This document shows, in pieces, positions 36,097 to 45,557 of a DNA stretch of 64,000 nucleotides; positions within the stretch are counted from its first letter, which is position 1, and every line of letters starts with the position of its first letter. The stretch is from positions 124,001 through 188,000 of the forward strand of contig OZ242253.1 in the NCBI GenBank assembly GCA_965206975.1, written 5' to 3'. This stretch comes from JAAXGI01 sp965206975 (GTDB taxonomy: Bacteria > Gemmatimonadota > Gemmatimonadetes > Longimicrobiales > Gaopeijiaceae). The notes under the pieces are model-generated. The model saw nothing but the letters and a program-made list of their open reading frames with translations. It was not told the origin of the DNA and did no database searches. The position numbers and the translations under genes were made by a program.

Positions 36097-37833
36097 ATGC
36101 AGACCTCGACCTTCCGCACCCTCGTCGCCGCATCCACGGTCGTTCTCTCGGTGGCCGCCGCCCCGGACGGGGCCTCGGCACTCCAGGCGGAGCTGGGCCC
36201 GCGGACCACGGTGTACGCGCCGCAGAATCGCCCGGATGTGAGGGGCACGACCGGGGCCGTCTCGGCCGGCCACCCCCTCGCCGCGCAGGCGGGGCTCGCC
36301 GTGCTCCAGAGGGGCGGGACCGCGACAGACGCGATCATCGCGATGGCCGGGGTCCTGGCCGTCGTCCGGCCCCACATGAACGGCGTCGGGGGGGACGCGT
36401 TCGCGATCTTCTACGACGGGGCCACGGGGGAGATCAACGCGATCAACGGGAGCGGGAGGGCAGGACGTCTCGCAACCCCGGAGTTCTTTCTCGAACGCGG
36501 GGTCGAGCAGGTACCGGGATCGGGGCCGCTCGCGGTAACGGTGCCGGGTGCGGTGGCCGCCTGGGTCGATGCCCACGAGCGCTTCGGCACCCTCCCCTTC
36601 GGAGAGCTTCTCGAGCCGGGCATCCGGCTCGCGACCGAGGGCTTCCCCGTCTCAACGCGCCTGGCGTACGACTTCGAGTCGCAGGGCGGGCGGCTGAACG
36701 AGGCGGCGCGCGCCCTCTACCTCCCGGGGGGCTCGGCTCCGCCCGTGGGATCGCTCCTCAAGAACGAGGCGCTCGGGGCGACGCTCCGGGAGATCGCCCG
36801 GCGTGGGAAGGAGTCGTACTACGGGGGGGCGCTCGCAGAGCGGCTCGCTGACTTCATCGAGTCCGAAGGCGGCCACCTCCGGGCCGAGGATTTCCGGGCC
36901 CATCGCTCGACGTGGGTCGAGCCGCTGCGGGCCGACTACCTCGGCCTCACATTCCTCGTCATGCCCCCGAACAGCCAGGGACCCGCCCAGCTCTCCTACA
37001 TGGGGCTCGCCGAGGCGCACCCCATCCGGTCACTCGGCCACAACACGGCGGCGTACCTGCACACGATGATCGAGCTGAAGAAGCTCGCATTCGCGGACCG
37101 GGACCGGTGGGTCGCGGACCCGGCGCAGGCAGAGATCCCGATCGAGCGCCTCCTCGACAAGGCGTACCTGAGGGAGCGCGCCAAGGCCATCGATCCCGAC
37201 CGCGCCGCCGAGCTAGTCCACGCCGGGATCGGGGAGGCGATCGGCGAGGTAAGCGCCGAGCTGAATGACGCGGGCGACACCGTGTACCTTACCGCGGTCG
37301 ACCAGTACGGGAACGCCGTGAGCTGGATCCAGAGCCTCTTCGCCGGCTTCGGCTCGGGGCTCCTCGATCCCGATACCGGGGTCCTCTTTCAAAACCGGGG
37401 CTCCGGCCACTCCCTCGTCGAGGGGCATCCGAACCGGGTGGCGCCGGGGAAGCGTCCCTATCACACGCTCACCCCGATGATGGCACTCAGGGACGACGGA
37501 ACGTTCGCGCTCGCGATGGGAACGCCGGGGGGAGACAGCCAGACGCAGACGCTCCTTCAGATCGTCCACAACCTCCTCGTCTTCGGGATGACCCCCCAGG
37601 AGGCGATCGAGGCGCCGCGCTTCCGGTCGAGCGGGGGACGCTCGCTCGCGATCGAGAACCGGATCGCGCCCGAGGTGCTGGCGGAGCTCGGGGCGCTCGG
37701 CCACGAGCTCGAGGTGATCGAGGGGTGGACGGCAACCTTCGGGGGCGCGCATATGATCTACGTGGAGCCCGGGTCCGGGACGCTCGCGGCGGCCGCCGAC
37801 CCGAGGCGCGAGGCGTACGCGCTCGCCTACTGA
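36097..37833 (+). CDS. Gamma-glutamyltransferase family protein, exported
   Basis: 578 residues with a signal peptide (VAASTVVLSVAAAPDGASA). The Ntn-hydrolase family landmarks are GAVSAGHPLAAQAGLAVLQR, GGTATDAIIAMAGVLAVVRP, NGVGGDAFAIFYD and GSGPLAVTVPGAVAAWVDAH in the large part. The processing site follows, with the candidate catalytic Thr in AGDTVYLTAVDQYGNAVSWI at about residue 394, then a small-subunit end with GTPGGDSQTQTLLQIVHNLL. The usual TTH at the nucleophile is TVY here, so the activity may differ from classical glutathione hydrolase. Probably periplasmic. Confidence 0.87.
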   Translation: MQTSTFRTLVAASTVVLSVAAAPDGASALQAELGPRTTVYAPQNRPDVRGTTGAVSAGHPLAAQAGLAVLQRGGTATDAIIAMAGVLAVVRPHMNGVGGDAFAIFYDGATGEINAINGSGRAGRLATPEFFLERGVEQVPGSGPLAVTVPGAVAAWVDAHERFGTLPFGELLEPGIRLATEGFPVSTRLAYDFESQGGRLNEAARALYLPGGSAPPVGSLLKNEALGATLREIARRGKESYYGGALAERLADFIESEGGHLRAEDFRAHRSTWVEPLRADYLGLTFLVMPPNSQGPAQLSYMGLAEAHPIRSLGHNTAAYLHTMIELKKLAFADRDRWVADPAQAEIPIERLLDKAYLRERAKAIDPDRAAELVHAGIGEAIGEVSAELNDAGDTVYLTAVDQYGNAVSWIQSLFAGFGSGLLDPDTGVLFQNRGSGHSLVEGHPNRVAPGKRPYHTLTPMMALRDDGTFALAMGTPGGDSQTQTLLQIVHNLLVFGMTPQEAIEAPRFRSSGGRSLAIENRIAPEVLAELGALGHELEVIEGWTATFGGAHMIYVEPGSGTLAAAADPRREAYALAY

Positions 37834-37952
37834 CGCGCCCGGTCCGCTCCCGGGCAGCTCTTCCGCGGCCGGGGAGGCGCGCGGGGGGGGATGGAGTTCG
37901 GAATCGAATCGGCCGGGTGTCCGGCCAACGTGAACAGCAAGGAGGAGGAAAG

Positions 37953-39047
37953 ATGAGGCTCTCGACACCCGTGACGGCGCTCGTGATGGGGACCGTCCTC
38001 GCGCTCGGCATCACAACCGGCGCGGCCGGACAGGCACAGTCCCTCGACCGGCTCCCGAACATGTACCCGATGAACGGTCCCCCCGACCCGTACGAGAGCG
38101 AGGACAACTGGGTCGACCTCCCGGACGGGCGCGAATGGGGATCGACGGCTGGCGCCGATATCGATCCGGACGGCAGGCACATCTGGGCAATCGACCGGTG
38201 CGGCGGGAACTCGTGCGCCGGCTCGAATCTCGATCCGATCCTCAAGATCGACCCTGACGGGAACGTCGTGGCAGCGATCGGCGGCGGGCTCTTCCTCTTC
38301 CCCCACGGGCTCCACGTGGACCGGGACGGGAACGTCTGGGTAACGGACGCCCAAGGGCCGAACCCCGACAACCCGGCGACCGCGGGGATGGGACACGTCG
38401 TAATCAAGCTGAGCCCCGAGGGAGACGTCCTCCTCACACTCGGCCGGCTGGGCTCCCCCGGGGACGGGCGGGGGCCCCTCCTCAACACCCCGTGCGACGT
38501 GGTCACCGACGCGGACGGGAACATCTACATCGGGGACGGCCATAGCGGGCAGAGCCTGAGCGCGGGCCCGGAGACGGTCGCCCGGATCGTGAAGTTCGAT
38601 CGGGACGGGAACTTCATTGCCTCGTGGGGACGCCTCGGCTCCGGCCCGGGGGAGATGCGTACGCCTCACGCGATCGACATCGACTCGATGAACCGCCTCA
38701 TCGTCGGCGACCGGGGGAACAACCGGCTCCAGATCTTCGAGCTCGACGGGACCTACATCGGCGAGCTGCGCCAGTTCGGGCGCCCGAGCGGAATCTACAT
38801 CGACGACGACGATACGATCTACGTCGCCGACTCCGAGTCGCTCTTCGCCAACTCGCAGAATCCCGGGTGGATCACCGGGATCCGCGTGGGAAGCCTCCGG
38901 ACGGGGATCGTCGACTACCTGATCCACGGGACGGTCGAGGCCTACCCGAACGGCTCGAACCCCGAAGGCGTCGCGGTTGACGCCTCGGGGGCCGTGTACG
39001 GCGCCGTCGTGTCCCAGGGAGGCGCATTCGTCCGTTCGCGCCGCTGA
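37953..39047 (+). CDS. Secreted NHL-type beta-propeller protein (peptidyl-amidating-lyase-like)
   Basis: 364 residues from the ATG at 37953, which follows AGGAGGAGG; an earlier in-frame start is not signal-like. After a signal peptide (VTALVMGTVLALGITTGAAG) come repeated NHL blades with the D-x-G-N pattern: DPDGRHIWAIDRCG, KIDPDGNVVAAIGGG, HVDRDGNVWVTDAQ, DADGNIYIGDGHSGQ, KFDRDGNFIASWGRLGSGPG and SMNRLIVGDRGNNRLQIFEL. The combination resembles the peptidyl-alpha-hydroxyglycine alpha-amidating lyase family, but no substrate can be assigned. Confidence 0.82.
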   Translation: MRLSTPVTALVMGTVLALGITTGAAGQAQSLDRLPNMYPMNGPPDPYESEDNWVDLPDGREWGSTAGADIDPDGRHIWAIDRCGGNSCAGSNLDPILKIDPDGNVVAAIGGGLFLFPHGLHVDRDGNVWVTDAQGPNPDNPATAGMGHVVIKLSPEGDVLLTLGRLGSPGDGRGPLLNTPCDVVTDADGNIYIGDGHSGQSLSAGPETVARIVKFDRDGNFIASWGRLGSGPGEMRTPHAIDIDSMNRLIVGDRGNNRLQIFELDGTYIGELRQFGRPSGIYIDDDDTIYVADSESLFANSQNPGWITGIRVGSLRTGIVDYLIHGTVEAYPNGSNPEGVAVDASGAVYGAVVSQGGAFVRSRR

Positions 39048-39066
39048 GCGGCCGGGCTCACCGAGT

Positions 39067-39116
39067 GCGTCGCGGGCGCTGCGCTCGCCGGGAAGCATGC
39101 GCAGCGTCCGCGGCGT
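39067..39116 (+). terminator. Long imperfect stem-loop after the beta-propeller gene
   Basis: A perfect 8-base-pair core (cgctgcgc at 39077-39084 with gcgcagcg at 39099-39106) extends outward through five more pairs and several G-U pairs to about 39067/39116, with a 14-base loop. It begins 20 bases after the gene's stop at 39047. No T-run follows, so it may be a non-canonical terminator or a transcript-stabilising structure. Confidence 0.45.
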
Positions 39117-39233
39117 TCAGCACGGGGGCAGACAATCCTTCCACCGAGTGAACGCCCCGCTCGCCCCGACGCTCCCGGAGCCCGTTCCGGATCCCGATGA
39201 CCCATCGCTAGGCAGCGGAAGCGGACCCCTCGA

Positions 39234-39752
39234 GTGAACGATCCCGAGCTTGAGGCCGCCATCAGGGTGATCCCGGACCACCCGAAGCTGGGGATCGACT
39301 TCTACGACATCACCACGCTCCTCAAGAGCCCCACGCACCTGCGGGTGGTGCTCGACCGGCTCGCCGCCGAGTTCGAGGACGTGGAGGTCGACAAGGTGGT
39401 CGGGATCGAGGCCCGGGGCTTCATCTTCGCCCCCACCGTGGCCTATCGGCTCGGTGCCGGCTTCGTTCCGGTGAGGAAGGCGGGAAAGCTCCCTGCCAAG
39501 ACGCTGACGGCGAGCTTCGAGCTCGAGTACGGGGCGGCGGAGGTCGAGATACACCAGGATGCCGTGCACTCGGACGGCGAAACGTTCCTGATCGTCGACG
39601 ATGTCCTCGCCACGGGAGGAACGGCCCGGGCGACCACGCGGCTGGTCGAGGAGCTCGGTGGGCGGATCGTCGGCTACGGATTCGTCCTCGAGATCGATGC
39701 CCTCGAAGGCCGGGCCGGGCTTGGAGAGGTGCGCTCCCTCCTCAGGGTCTGA
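39234..39752 (+). CDS. apt: Adenine phosphoribosyltransferase
   Basis: 172 residues from a GTG at 39234. The type I PRTase fold shows IRVIPDHPKLGIDFYDITTL at the N-terminus, the adenine-site region VGIEARGFIFAPTVAYRLG and VPVRKAGKLP, and the PRPP-binding loop FLIVDDVLATGGTARATTRL. It converts adenine and PRPP to AMP, complementing the PNP at 20.3 kb in purine salvage. It is the last gene of the plus-strand block before the broken glutamate-synthase-like gene. Confidence 0.94.
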   Translation: MNDPELEAAIRVIPDHPKLGIDFYDITTLLKSPTHLRVVLDRLAAEFEDVEVDKVVGIEARGFIFAPTVAYRLGAGFVPVRKAGKLPAKTLTASFELEYGAAEVEIHQDAVHSDGETFLIVDDVLATGGTARATTRLVEELGGRIVGYGFVLEIDALEGRAGLGEVRSLLRV

Positions 39753-39773
39753 GAGCGGGGGCCGAGGCTCCCC

Positions 39774-41314
39774 TCACGCAGCGTTCCACTCCCTCCTCCA
39801 TCCATCTGGCAGATCGCCTCCATCGAGGATCTGACCGGGGAGAAGGAAGTCGTAAATCTCCTCGAGAGTCTTCACCTTAAGGTCGTCCACGCTCCGGAAG
39901 ACGAGCCCGGGCATGATCTCGTGCGGTCCGTTCATCCCCATCGCGCCGAGGAGCTCGAAAAGGCTCCGGATCGTGGCATGGTGGTAGCGGTAGACCCGCT
40001 CGGTCTTGAGCGAGATGTCGAGCCCCTTGTAGAGTGCGGCATTCTGGGCTGCGACCCCGGTCGGGCAGATGTTCGCGTTGCAGCGAAGCGCCTGGATGCA
40101 CCCGAGCGCGAGCATCATGGCGCGCGCCGAGCGCCATCGCGCGGATCATGTCGAAGCCGGTGATGAGCTTCCCCGCCGCAACCAAGCGGACCCGGTCGCG
40201 GAAACCGGCGCCCACGAGCGCATTGTGCATGAGGAGCCACGCCTCCCGAGAGGCAGCCCGAGCGAGTTCGAGAACTGGGGGAGGCGTGCCCGCCCGACCC
40301 TGGCCGCCGTCGACGGGGATGAAATCGGGCGTGAGCCCGGTGACAATCATCGCCTTCACGACGGGGAGGAGCCCCGAGCGGCGACCCACGCAGAGCTTGA
40401 ATCCGACCGACTTCCCGCCGGAGAGCTCCCGCAAGCAGGCAACGAAGCGAAGCAGCCCGGTCGAGTCGTCGAAGGCCGGAGTGCCTGGGGGGGAGAGCGA
40501 ACCGTCTGATAGGCCGTAACGCCCCTCACAGTGCCGGTCTCCCGGGTGACCTTGGGACCGGGGAGCTGCCCCCCCGCGACCCGGCTTCGCCCCCTGCGAC
40601 AGCTTGATCTCGACCATCCGGACCCGGGGGGGGCGAGGCGGTCTCCCGGAACTAACCGGGCTCGAAGCTCCCGCCCGGCGCCCGGCACCCGAAGTAACCG
40701 GTCCCGATCTGCCAGATCAGGCCGCCCCCACCCTCGATGTGGTGCCTCGAGACCCCGCCTTCCCCGGTGTTCTGGGCGAACCCGCCGAGGCGGGCTCCGC
40801 CGCTCTCAACGCCCGGACGGCCGTCGGCGAGAGCGAGCCGAAGTTCATCGCACTGATGTTCAGGAGTGAGGCGGTGTACGGCTCGGAGCAATCGGTCCCG
40901 CCGACCAACACCCGCGGCACCTCCTCCATCGGCTCGACGCACTCAAGCGAGTGGGCAGCGCACTCGTACCCCACCCGGTAGATGTCTCTCTGGGTCCCGA
41001 AGGGCTGGTCTCGAGCTCGCCCTTCGCGCACGGGTACACGATCGACCGTGTCTCCCGCTCGATGGAAAAGGCATCGACGTTCGACTCGATGAAGTACTGC
41101 TGGATCTCCGGACGGATCGCCTCGAAGAGGAAGCGCAAGCGCCTGATGACGGGGAAGTTGCGGAGGATCGTCCTGCTTCGCTGCAGGGAATCCCGAAGGC
41201 CGAGTGCAATGATCGGCCCCGCGACGGCGGGCACCAGAGGAGGGTGCCGGCGCCGATGAGGAGGACCGCCGCGGCGGCTCCGCCGTAGAACCAACGTCTC
41301 ACCATGTCGAGCAT
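39774..41314 (-). pseudogene. FMN-binding glutamate synthase-like gene, multiply frameshifted
   Basis: The whole family length can be traced on the minus strand but only by changing frame at least five times. In order: MVRRWFYGGAAAAVLLIGAG (start about 41305), GPIIALGLRDSLQRSRTILR and RPEIQQYFIESNVDAFSIER, then QRDIYRVGYECAAHSLE and LLNISAMNFGSLSPTAVRAL, then LIWQIGTGYFGCRAPGGSF. Next come MVEIKLSQGAKPGRGG, LRELSGGKSVGFKLCVGRRS and TPDFIPVDGGQGRAGTPPP, and finally CNANICPTGVAAQNAALYKG to the stop at 39774. An in-frame stop also falls near 40673 and a C8 run near 40630 marks one break. The parent family has an FMN TIM-barrel like the GltB synthase domain. Either the gene has decayed or this stretch has clustered sequence errors. 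Confidence 0.85.
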
Positions 41315-41769
41315 TCCACCTCTAGGGCTGCATCAAGCGCACGGGAAGGGATCGCTCCACCCTGGATAACGGCCCCAGCGACGCTCACGGCGCGTCCTTC
41401 GGCAAGGGTCCTCTGTCCGCGAGGCACGGGGGGCGGCGGCGCGGCAAGGGACCGGAGCTCGCTGTGGACAAGCTGCACCCCGTGCGCTACTTCAACGTGG
41501 GCCGTGGGCCGGGCGCCTTCGACGCCCCGTAGGTCTCGACCGGTGCGGGGCAGGGGCGTGCGCGCTCGACCGGTCTCTACCGCCTGCACGTGCCGGGCGG
41601 GACTGACGATGGCGGAGGGGCTCGCAAGAACCCCAAGCCCGCATGTTCACGTCTCATCGGCGCCCAGCCTCCCGCGAAGGGCCGGAGACGATGACCCGAC
41701 TCAGCGTCCGTGTTTGTCGGGCCCGCGCGCCGTTTGTCGGGCCCGCGCGCCCCTGAGAATCTTGCCGGC
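41315..41769. other. Intergenic stretch before tctC
   Basis: About 455 bases between the broken glutamate-synthase-like gene and tctC. Open frames here show no recognisable domain. The only clear structure is the 20-base tandem duplication at 41712-41751, listed separately. The tctCBA promoter should lie here. Confidence 0.4.
41712..41751. repeat. Perfect 20-base tandem duplication
   Basis: The unit gtttgtcgggcccgcgcgcc at 41712-41731 is repeated without change at 41732-41751, directly abutting. Each unit contains the palindromic gggccc followed by alternating gc. The repeat ends 19 bases before the tctC ATG at 41770, so it lies in the leader region and could affect its expression; that is only a possibility. 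Confidence 0.85.
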
Positions 41770-42750
41770 ATGACGCTCCGTTCGGGTCTCCGCCCCCTAC
41801 CCCTCCTCCTGGCCCTTGCCCTCCCCTCCTGCGCCCCGCCGGCGCGAGCTCTCCTCACCGAGTGCATCGCCCCGGCGAATGCGGGCGGCGGCTGGGACCT
41901 GACCTGCCGCCTCACCGGCCAGATCCTCACGGATCTCGGGCTCGTAGCCGGCACGGTGCCGACGTTCAACATCCCAGGAGCCGGCGGGGGTGTCGCCTTC
42001 GCCCACGCCGTCGGTCAGCGGAACGCGGACGAGCGGGTCTTCTTCGCCGCGAGCCCTGCGACGACGCTCCGTCTCGCACAGGAGCAGTATGGCCGGCTCC
42101 GAGCGGACGACGTGCGGTGGATCGGGGCTCTCGGGGCCGAGTACGGGATCGTCGCCGTGGACGCTGATGCGCCGTGGCCCACCCTGGGGAGCCTCATGGA
42201 AGACTGGGCGCGCCGCCCGGAGGAGATCGTGGTGAGCGGCGGAAGCGCCGTCGTCGGCCAGGATCACATGAAGATCCTCCTCCTGGGGCGGGAGGCCGGG
42301 ATCGATCCGAGACGGATCCGATACGTACCCTTCGACGGTGGGGGGGAAGCGTTGACCGCACTCCTCGGAGGGTTCGTGCACGTCTTCTCGGGAGAGGCCT
42401 CGGAGATCGAGAGCCATCTCGAGGTGGGCTCGATCCGCGTCCTCGCGATCCTTGCTCCCGAACGGGTCGAGGGGCCCCTGGCCCCCGTTCCCACGGCAAC
42501 GGAGGCGGGCTACCCCGTCACCTGGATCACCTGGCGGGGCTACTACGTCCCCGGCGGGGTGAGCGACGATGCGTATGCGGAGTGGGTCCGGCGGCTTCGC
42601 GTCGTATCCCGGTCGGAGGCGTGGGAAGCGGCGCGATCCAGGGCTCGGCTCCGGCCGTTCTTCATGGTGGGAACGGAGTTCGAGTCCTTCGTGCTGGCCC
42701 AGGTGGAAGAGTTCCGGGGGCTGGCTCAAGAGATAGGGATCGTCGAGTGA
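41770..42750 (+). CDS. tctC: Tripartite tricarboxylate transporter substrate-binding protein TctC
   Basis: From the ATG at 41770 the protein is 326 residues. Its signal ends in LALALPSC, so it is probably a lipoprotein. The periplasmic Bug/TctC fold is seen in IAPANAGGGWDLTCRLTG, FNIPGAGGGVAFAHAV, EIVVSGGSAVVGQDHMKILL, RYVPFDGGGEALTALLGG and ILAPERVEGPLAPVPTATEA. It would capture a carboxylate ligand for the TctA/TctB permease. The stop overlaps tctB by 4 bases (GTGA). Confidence 0.9.
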   Translation: MTLRSGLRPLPLLLALALPSCAPPARALLTECIAPANAGGGWDLTCRLTGQILTDLGLVAGTVPTFNIPGAGGGVAFAHAVGQRNADERVFFAASPATTLRLAQEQYGRLRADDVRWIGALGAEYGIVAVDADAPWPTLGSLMEDWARRPEEIVVSGGSAVVGQDHMKILLLGREAGIDPRRIRYVPFDGGGEALTALLGGFVHVFSGEASEIESHLEVGSIRVLAILAPERVEGPLAPVPTATEAGYPVTWITWRGYYVPGGVSDDAYAEWVRRLRVVSRSEAWEAARSRARLRPFFMVGTEFESFVLAQVEEFRGLAQEIGIVE

Positions 42751-43190
42751 GGAGGTGGCGCCTCTGGGGATCCGCCGCGTTCGGAACGGCCGGGGCTGCC
42801 GTCGCGCTCGAAGCGACGACATTCCGCGTCTCCTTCCCAACCGATCCGCTCGGGCCGGCCGCATTCCCTCTCCTCGGCGCCGCCCTCCTGATCTTCGGAG
42901 CCGCTTCCCTCTGGGTGCCGGACGCGGAAGAGGTGGACGGGGTCGATCCGGCGGGGGGGCGGCGCATCCTCGCCGCCGCGGGATCGTTCGTCCTCTACGC
43001 AGCGCTCCTGGCGCCCCTGGGGTTCGTCGTCGCCACCACGCTTGAGTTCATCCTCCTCGCCCTCCTCTTCGGCGGACGGCCTGCCGGCAGCGCTCTCGCA
43101 GGCGCCGCATTCGCGCTCTTCCTCTTCGGGCTCTTCGTATATGGGCTCGGCCTCCCGCTCCCCCTCGGCATCCTGGAACGCGGAGGGTGA
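42747..43190 (+). CDS. tctB: Tripartite tricarboxylate transporter small membrane subunit TctB
   Basis: 147 residues from a GTG overlapping the tctC stop (GTGA). About four membrane helices are apparent (AAFGTAGAAVALEATTF, LGPAAFPLLGAALLIFGAAS, AAAGSFVLYAALLAPLGFVV, AGAAFALFLFGLFVYGLGL). Length, helix pattern and position between tctC and tctA match TctB, the small permease subunit, which has weak sequence conservation. Confidence 0.85.
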   Translation: MRRWRLWGSAAFGTAGAAVALEATTFRVSFPTDPLGPAAFPLLGAALLIFGAASLWVPDAEEVDGVDPAGGRRILAAAGSFVLYAALLAPLGFVVATTLEFILLALLFGGRPAGSALAGAAFALFLFGLFVYGLGLPLPLGILERGG

Positions 43191-44689
43191 TGGCAGCGTT
43201 CGAGAGCTTGCTCACCGGCTTCGCCGTCGCGCTCCGGCCGATCAACGTCGGGCTCGCATTCGGCGGCGTCCTGGTCGGAACGACGGTCGGGATGCTTCCG
43301 GGGATCGGCCCGATCAACGCGATCGCGATGCTGATCCCCCTCCTCTTCGCGGTCGGGCTGCCTCCCGAAAGCGCCCTGATCCTCCTCGCTGGAATCTACT
43401 ACGGATCCCAGTACGGGAATGCGATCAGCACGATCCTCCTGAACGTCCCGGGAACGGCGTCGGCCGTCGTCACCGCGATCGACGGGCACGCGATGACGAA
43501 GGAGGGACGGGGGGGCGAAGCCCTCGCGATCTCGGCGATCGCCTCCTTCGTCGGGGGCACGCTCTCTATCATCGGGCTTGTCTTCCTCGCCCCCCTCCTC
43601 TCCGTGTGGGCCATTCGGTTCGGTCCGGCCGAGTACTTTGCCCTGATGGTCTTCGCCTTCTCCGCGCTCTCGAGCGTCTCCGGGCGAAGCGTGAGCCGGG
43701 CGCTCGCATCCACCGGCTTGGGACTCCTCCTCGCAACCGTGGGAATGGATCCGAACAGCGCGGTGCCCCGCTATACCTTCGGGCAGCTTCGCCTCTTCGA
43801 CGGGATCGACTTCGTCGTTGTCACGATCGGACTCTTCGCGGTAAGCGAAGTCTTCCTCGTCCTCGAGCGGACGGAGTGGGCCGGTCACGCCGCGACGGCG
43901 TACGGCCGGGTCGCCGTACGACTCCGCGAGCTGTCCGCCTTGCTCTGGACGATGATCCGGGCGAGCGTGATCGGGTTCTTCGTCGGGGTACTCCCGGGCG
44001 CCGGCGGGACGATCGCCTCGTTTCTCTCATACAGCGTGGAGGAGAAGGCGGCCGGACCGGGCGGCCGCTTCGGAAGGGGAGACGTTCGGGGTCTCGCGGC
44101 ACCGGAGGCCGCAAACAATGCGGCGACCACGGGAGCGATGATCCCGCTCCTCACGCTCGGGATCCCCGGGAGCGGGACGACGGCCGTGCTCCTCGGGGCG
44201 CTCCTCGGGCTCGGGATCGTCCCCGGGCCGCTCCTGATCGAGCGGAACCCGGAGGTCTTCTGGGGCCTCGTCGCCTCGATGTACCTGGGGAATGTCTTCC
44301 TCCTGCTCCTCAACCTCCCGCTCGTCGGTGTATTCGTGAAGGTGCTGAGGCTCCCCCGCTGGATCCTGATGCCGGGGGTGGCCGGGCTCTCCTTTGTCGC
44401 CGTGTACGCCGTGAACCAGAGCGCCTTCGACCTCCTCCTGATGACCGGGTTCGGGATCCTGGGCTTCGGGATGCGGAAGGCCCGCTTCCCGCTGGCCCCG
44501 GTGATCCTGGGGCTCGTCCTCGGACCCCTCATGGAGAGGAACCTGCGAAGGGCGCTCGCACTGAGCGGCGGGGACTGGGGGGTCATGTTCTCGAGCGGGC
44601 TCGCGGTTCTCCTCTGGGTACTGGCCGCGGCGGCCATCCTCGTGCCCTGGGCGTGGTCGAGGCTTCGGGCCGGGGGTGGGGAAAGCTAG
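43187..44689 (+). CDS. tctA: Tripartite tricarboxylate transporter large membrane subunit TctA
   Basis: 500 residues. Start is either the GTG at 43187 overlapping the tctB stop or the adjacent ATG at 43190. The conserved TctA segments are present: GTTVGMLPGIGPINAIAMLI, the YYGSQYGNAISTILLNVPGT region, IGFFVGVLPGAGGTIASFLS, and APEAANNAATTGAMIPLLTL followed by GIPGSGTTAVLLGALLGLGI. About 10-12 membrane helices. With TctC and TctB it forms a cation-coupled carboxylate importer. Confidence 0.92.
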   Translation: MMAAFESLLTGFAVALRPINVGLAFGGVLVGTTVGMLPGIGPINAIAMLIPLLFAVGLPPESALILLAGIYYGSQYGNAISTILLNVPGTASAVVTAIDGHAMTKEGRGGEALAISAIASFVGGTLSIIGLVFLAPLLSVWAIRFGPAEYFALMVFAFSALSSVSGRSVSRALASTGLGLLLATVGMDPNSAVPRYTFGQLRLFDGIDFVVVTIGLFAVSEVFLVLERTEWAGHAATAYGRVAVRLRELSALLWTMIRASVIGFFVGVLPGAGGTIASFLSYSVEEKAAGPGGRFGRGDVRGLAAPEAANNAATTGAMIPLLTLGIPGSGTTAVLLGALLGLGIVPGPLLIERNPEVFWGLVASMYLGNVFLLLLNLPLVGVFVKVLRLPRWILMPGVAGLSFVAVYAVNQSAFDLLLMTGFGILGFGMRKARFPLAPVILGLVLGPLMERNLRRALALSGGDWGVMFSSGLAVLLWVLAAAAILVPWAWSRLRAGGGES

Positions 44690-45149
44690 GCGATTATATA
44701 CGTAACAAATGTAGACGGCGAGCGACTAGAATCCTCGGCATGCGATCCCTTTATCATGATTCTTAGAGACCCGGAGTGGATCCAGAGCCTTGTCGTCAGC
44801 TCGCTCGGGGGAGGCTCCGTCGTGGCCATAGAAGCCTTCCGGGACAGCATCCCACCCTTGTCGAAAGGAATTGGTTACGCTTTGTTGCGATGGAATGGTC
44901 GCGACAGGAGAGAATGGACATGCCGTCTCCGGAAGGAATATCTGGTGGTCAACCCACTTTCGGTCCCAAGCAGGAATACGAGTTGGTGCTTAAGAGACAG
45001 GCATTCTGGCATGACTTCGGGCCGATAGCGGCTTTTACATTCGTGATTCCGTTTGGTTGAACCGGTGCCGATTCGTTCGACTAGGAAGCATCTTGATCAC
45101 GCCGCCCTACGAGTGAGCTGCTCGCGGAACTGGGCCCCGCTAACATCAT
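44690..45149. other. Lower-GC stretch, no supported gene
   Basis: About 460 bases after tctA. Composition is visibly less GC-rich than the neighbours (for example gcgattatatacgtaaca just after the tctA stop). Short frames at 44756-45028 and 44776-45060 overlap each other and match nothing I know. It may be the remains of a transferred segment, together with the broken cupin that follows. Confidence 0.35.
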
Positions 45150-45460
45150 CGGGAATTCCTCGGAGCCCGGGCTCTGCGTGCTCTAGATCACCTGGGCTCC
45201 TGGGTCCGGTGGCCGTCCCCACCGTCGCGATCAGGCTCGGTACATCCACGTCCTGAAGGGCACATAGTGGGTATCGACCGGTGCCGCATCCGATGTCTAC
45301 GACCCGGACAGCATGACCCGGTGGAGGCCGGGAGTTTCATCCACGAGCCGCCGAACGGTCACGACTACGACATGGCCAAGGATGAAGAGGTGGTCGTGCA
45401 GATTTGGGGGATAGGGCCGGTAAGCACAACCCGGATTCCTGAATCCGAAGGCCCGGCCCA
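45150..45460 (+). pseudogene. Decayed cupin-domain protein
   Basis: Joining frames gives a recognisable cupin: RYIHVLKGT at about 45240, then an in-frame TAG, then STGAASDVYDPDSMT, then after a one-base loss near 45318 the frame PVEAGSFIHEPPNGHDYDMA, KDEEVVVQIWGIGPVSTTRI. The RYIHVLKGT and FIHEPPNGHDYDM parts correspond to the two cupin motifs. No intact reading frame spans them, so this is a pseudogene. It could not be extended confidently upstream of about 45150. Confidence 0.6.
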
Positions 45461-45557
45461 ACGAGCACACGCAGACCTATCAGGAGCTACACCGTTACCG
45501 AACCTACCGGTATCTTCGTGGAGTTGCGGAAGGTTGTGCCGGACTAGAAGCAGAGCC

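Noticed and set aside
39753..39790. Hairpin after apt (ggggccgaggctccc)
   Set aside because: Short stem with a mismatch and no T-run; too weak to call.
44756..45060. Two overlapping 90-94-codon frames after tctA
   Set aside because: They overlap in different phases and match nothing; at most remnants in a low-GC patch.
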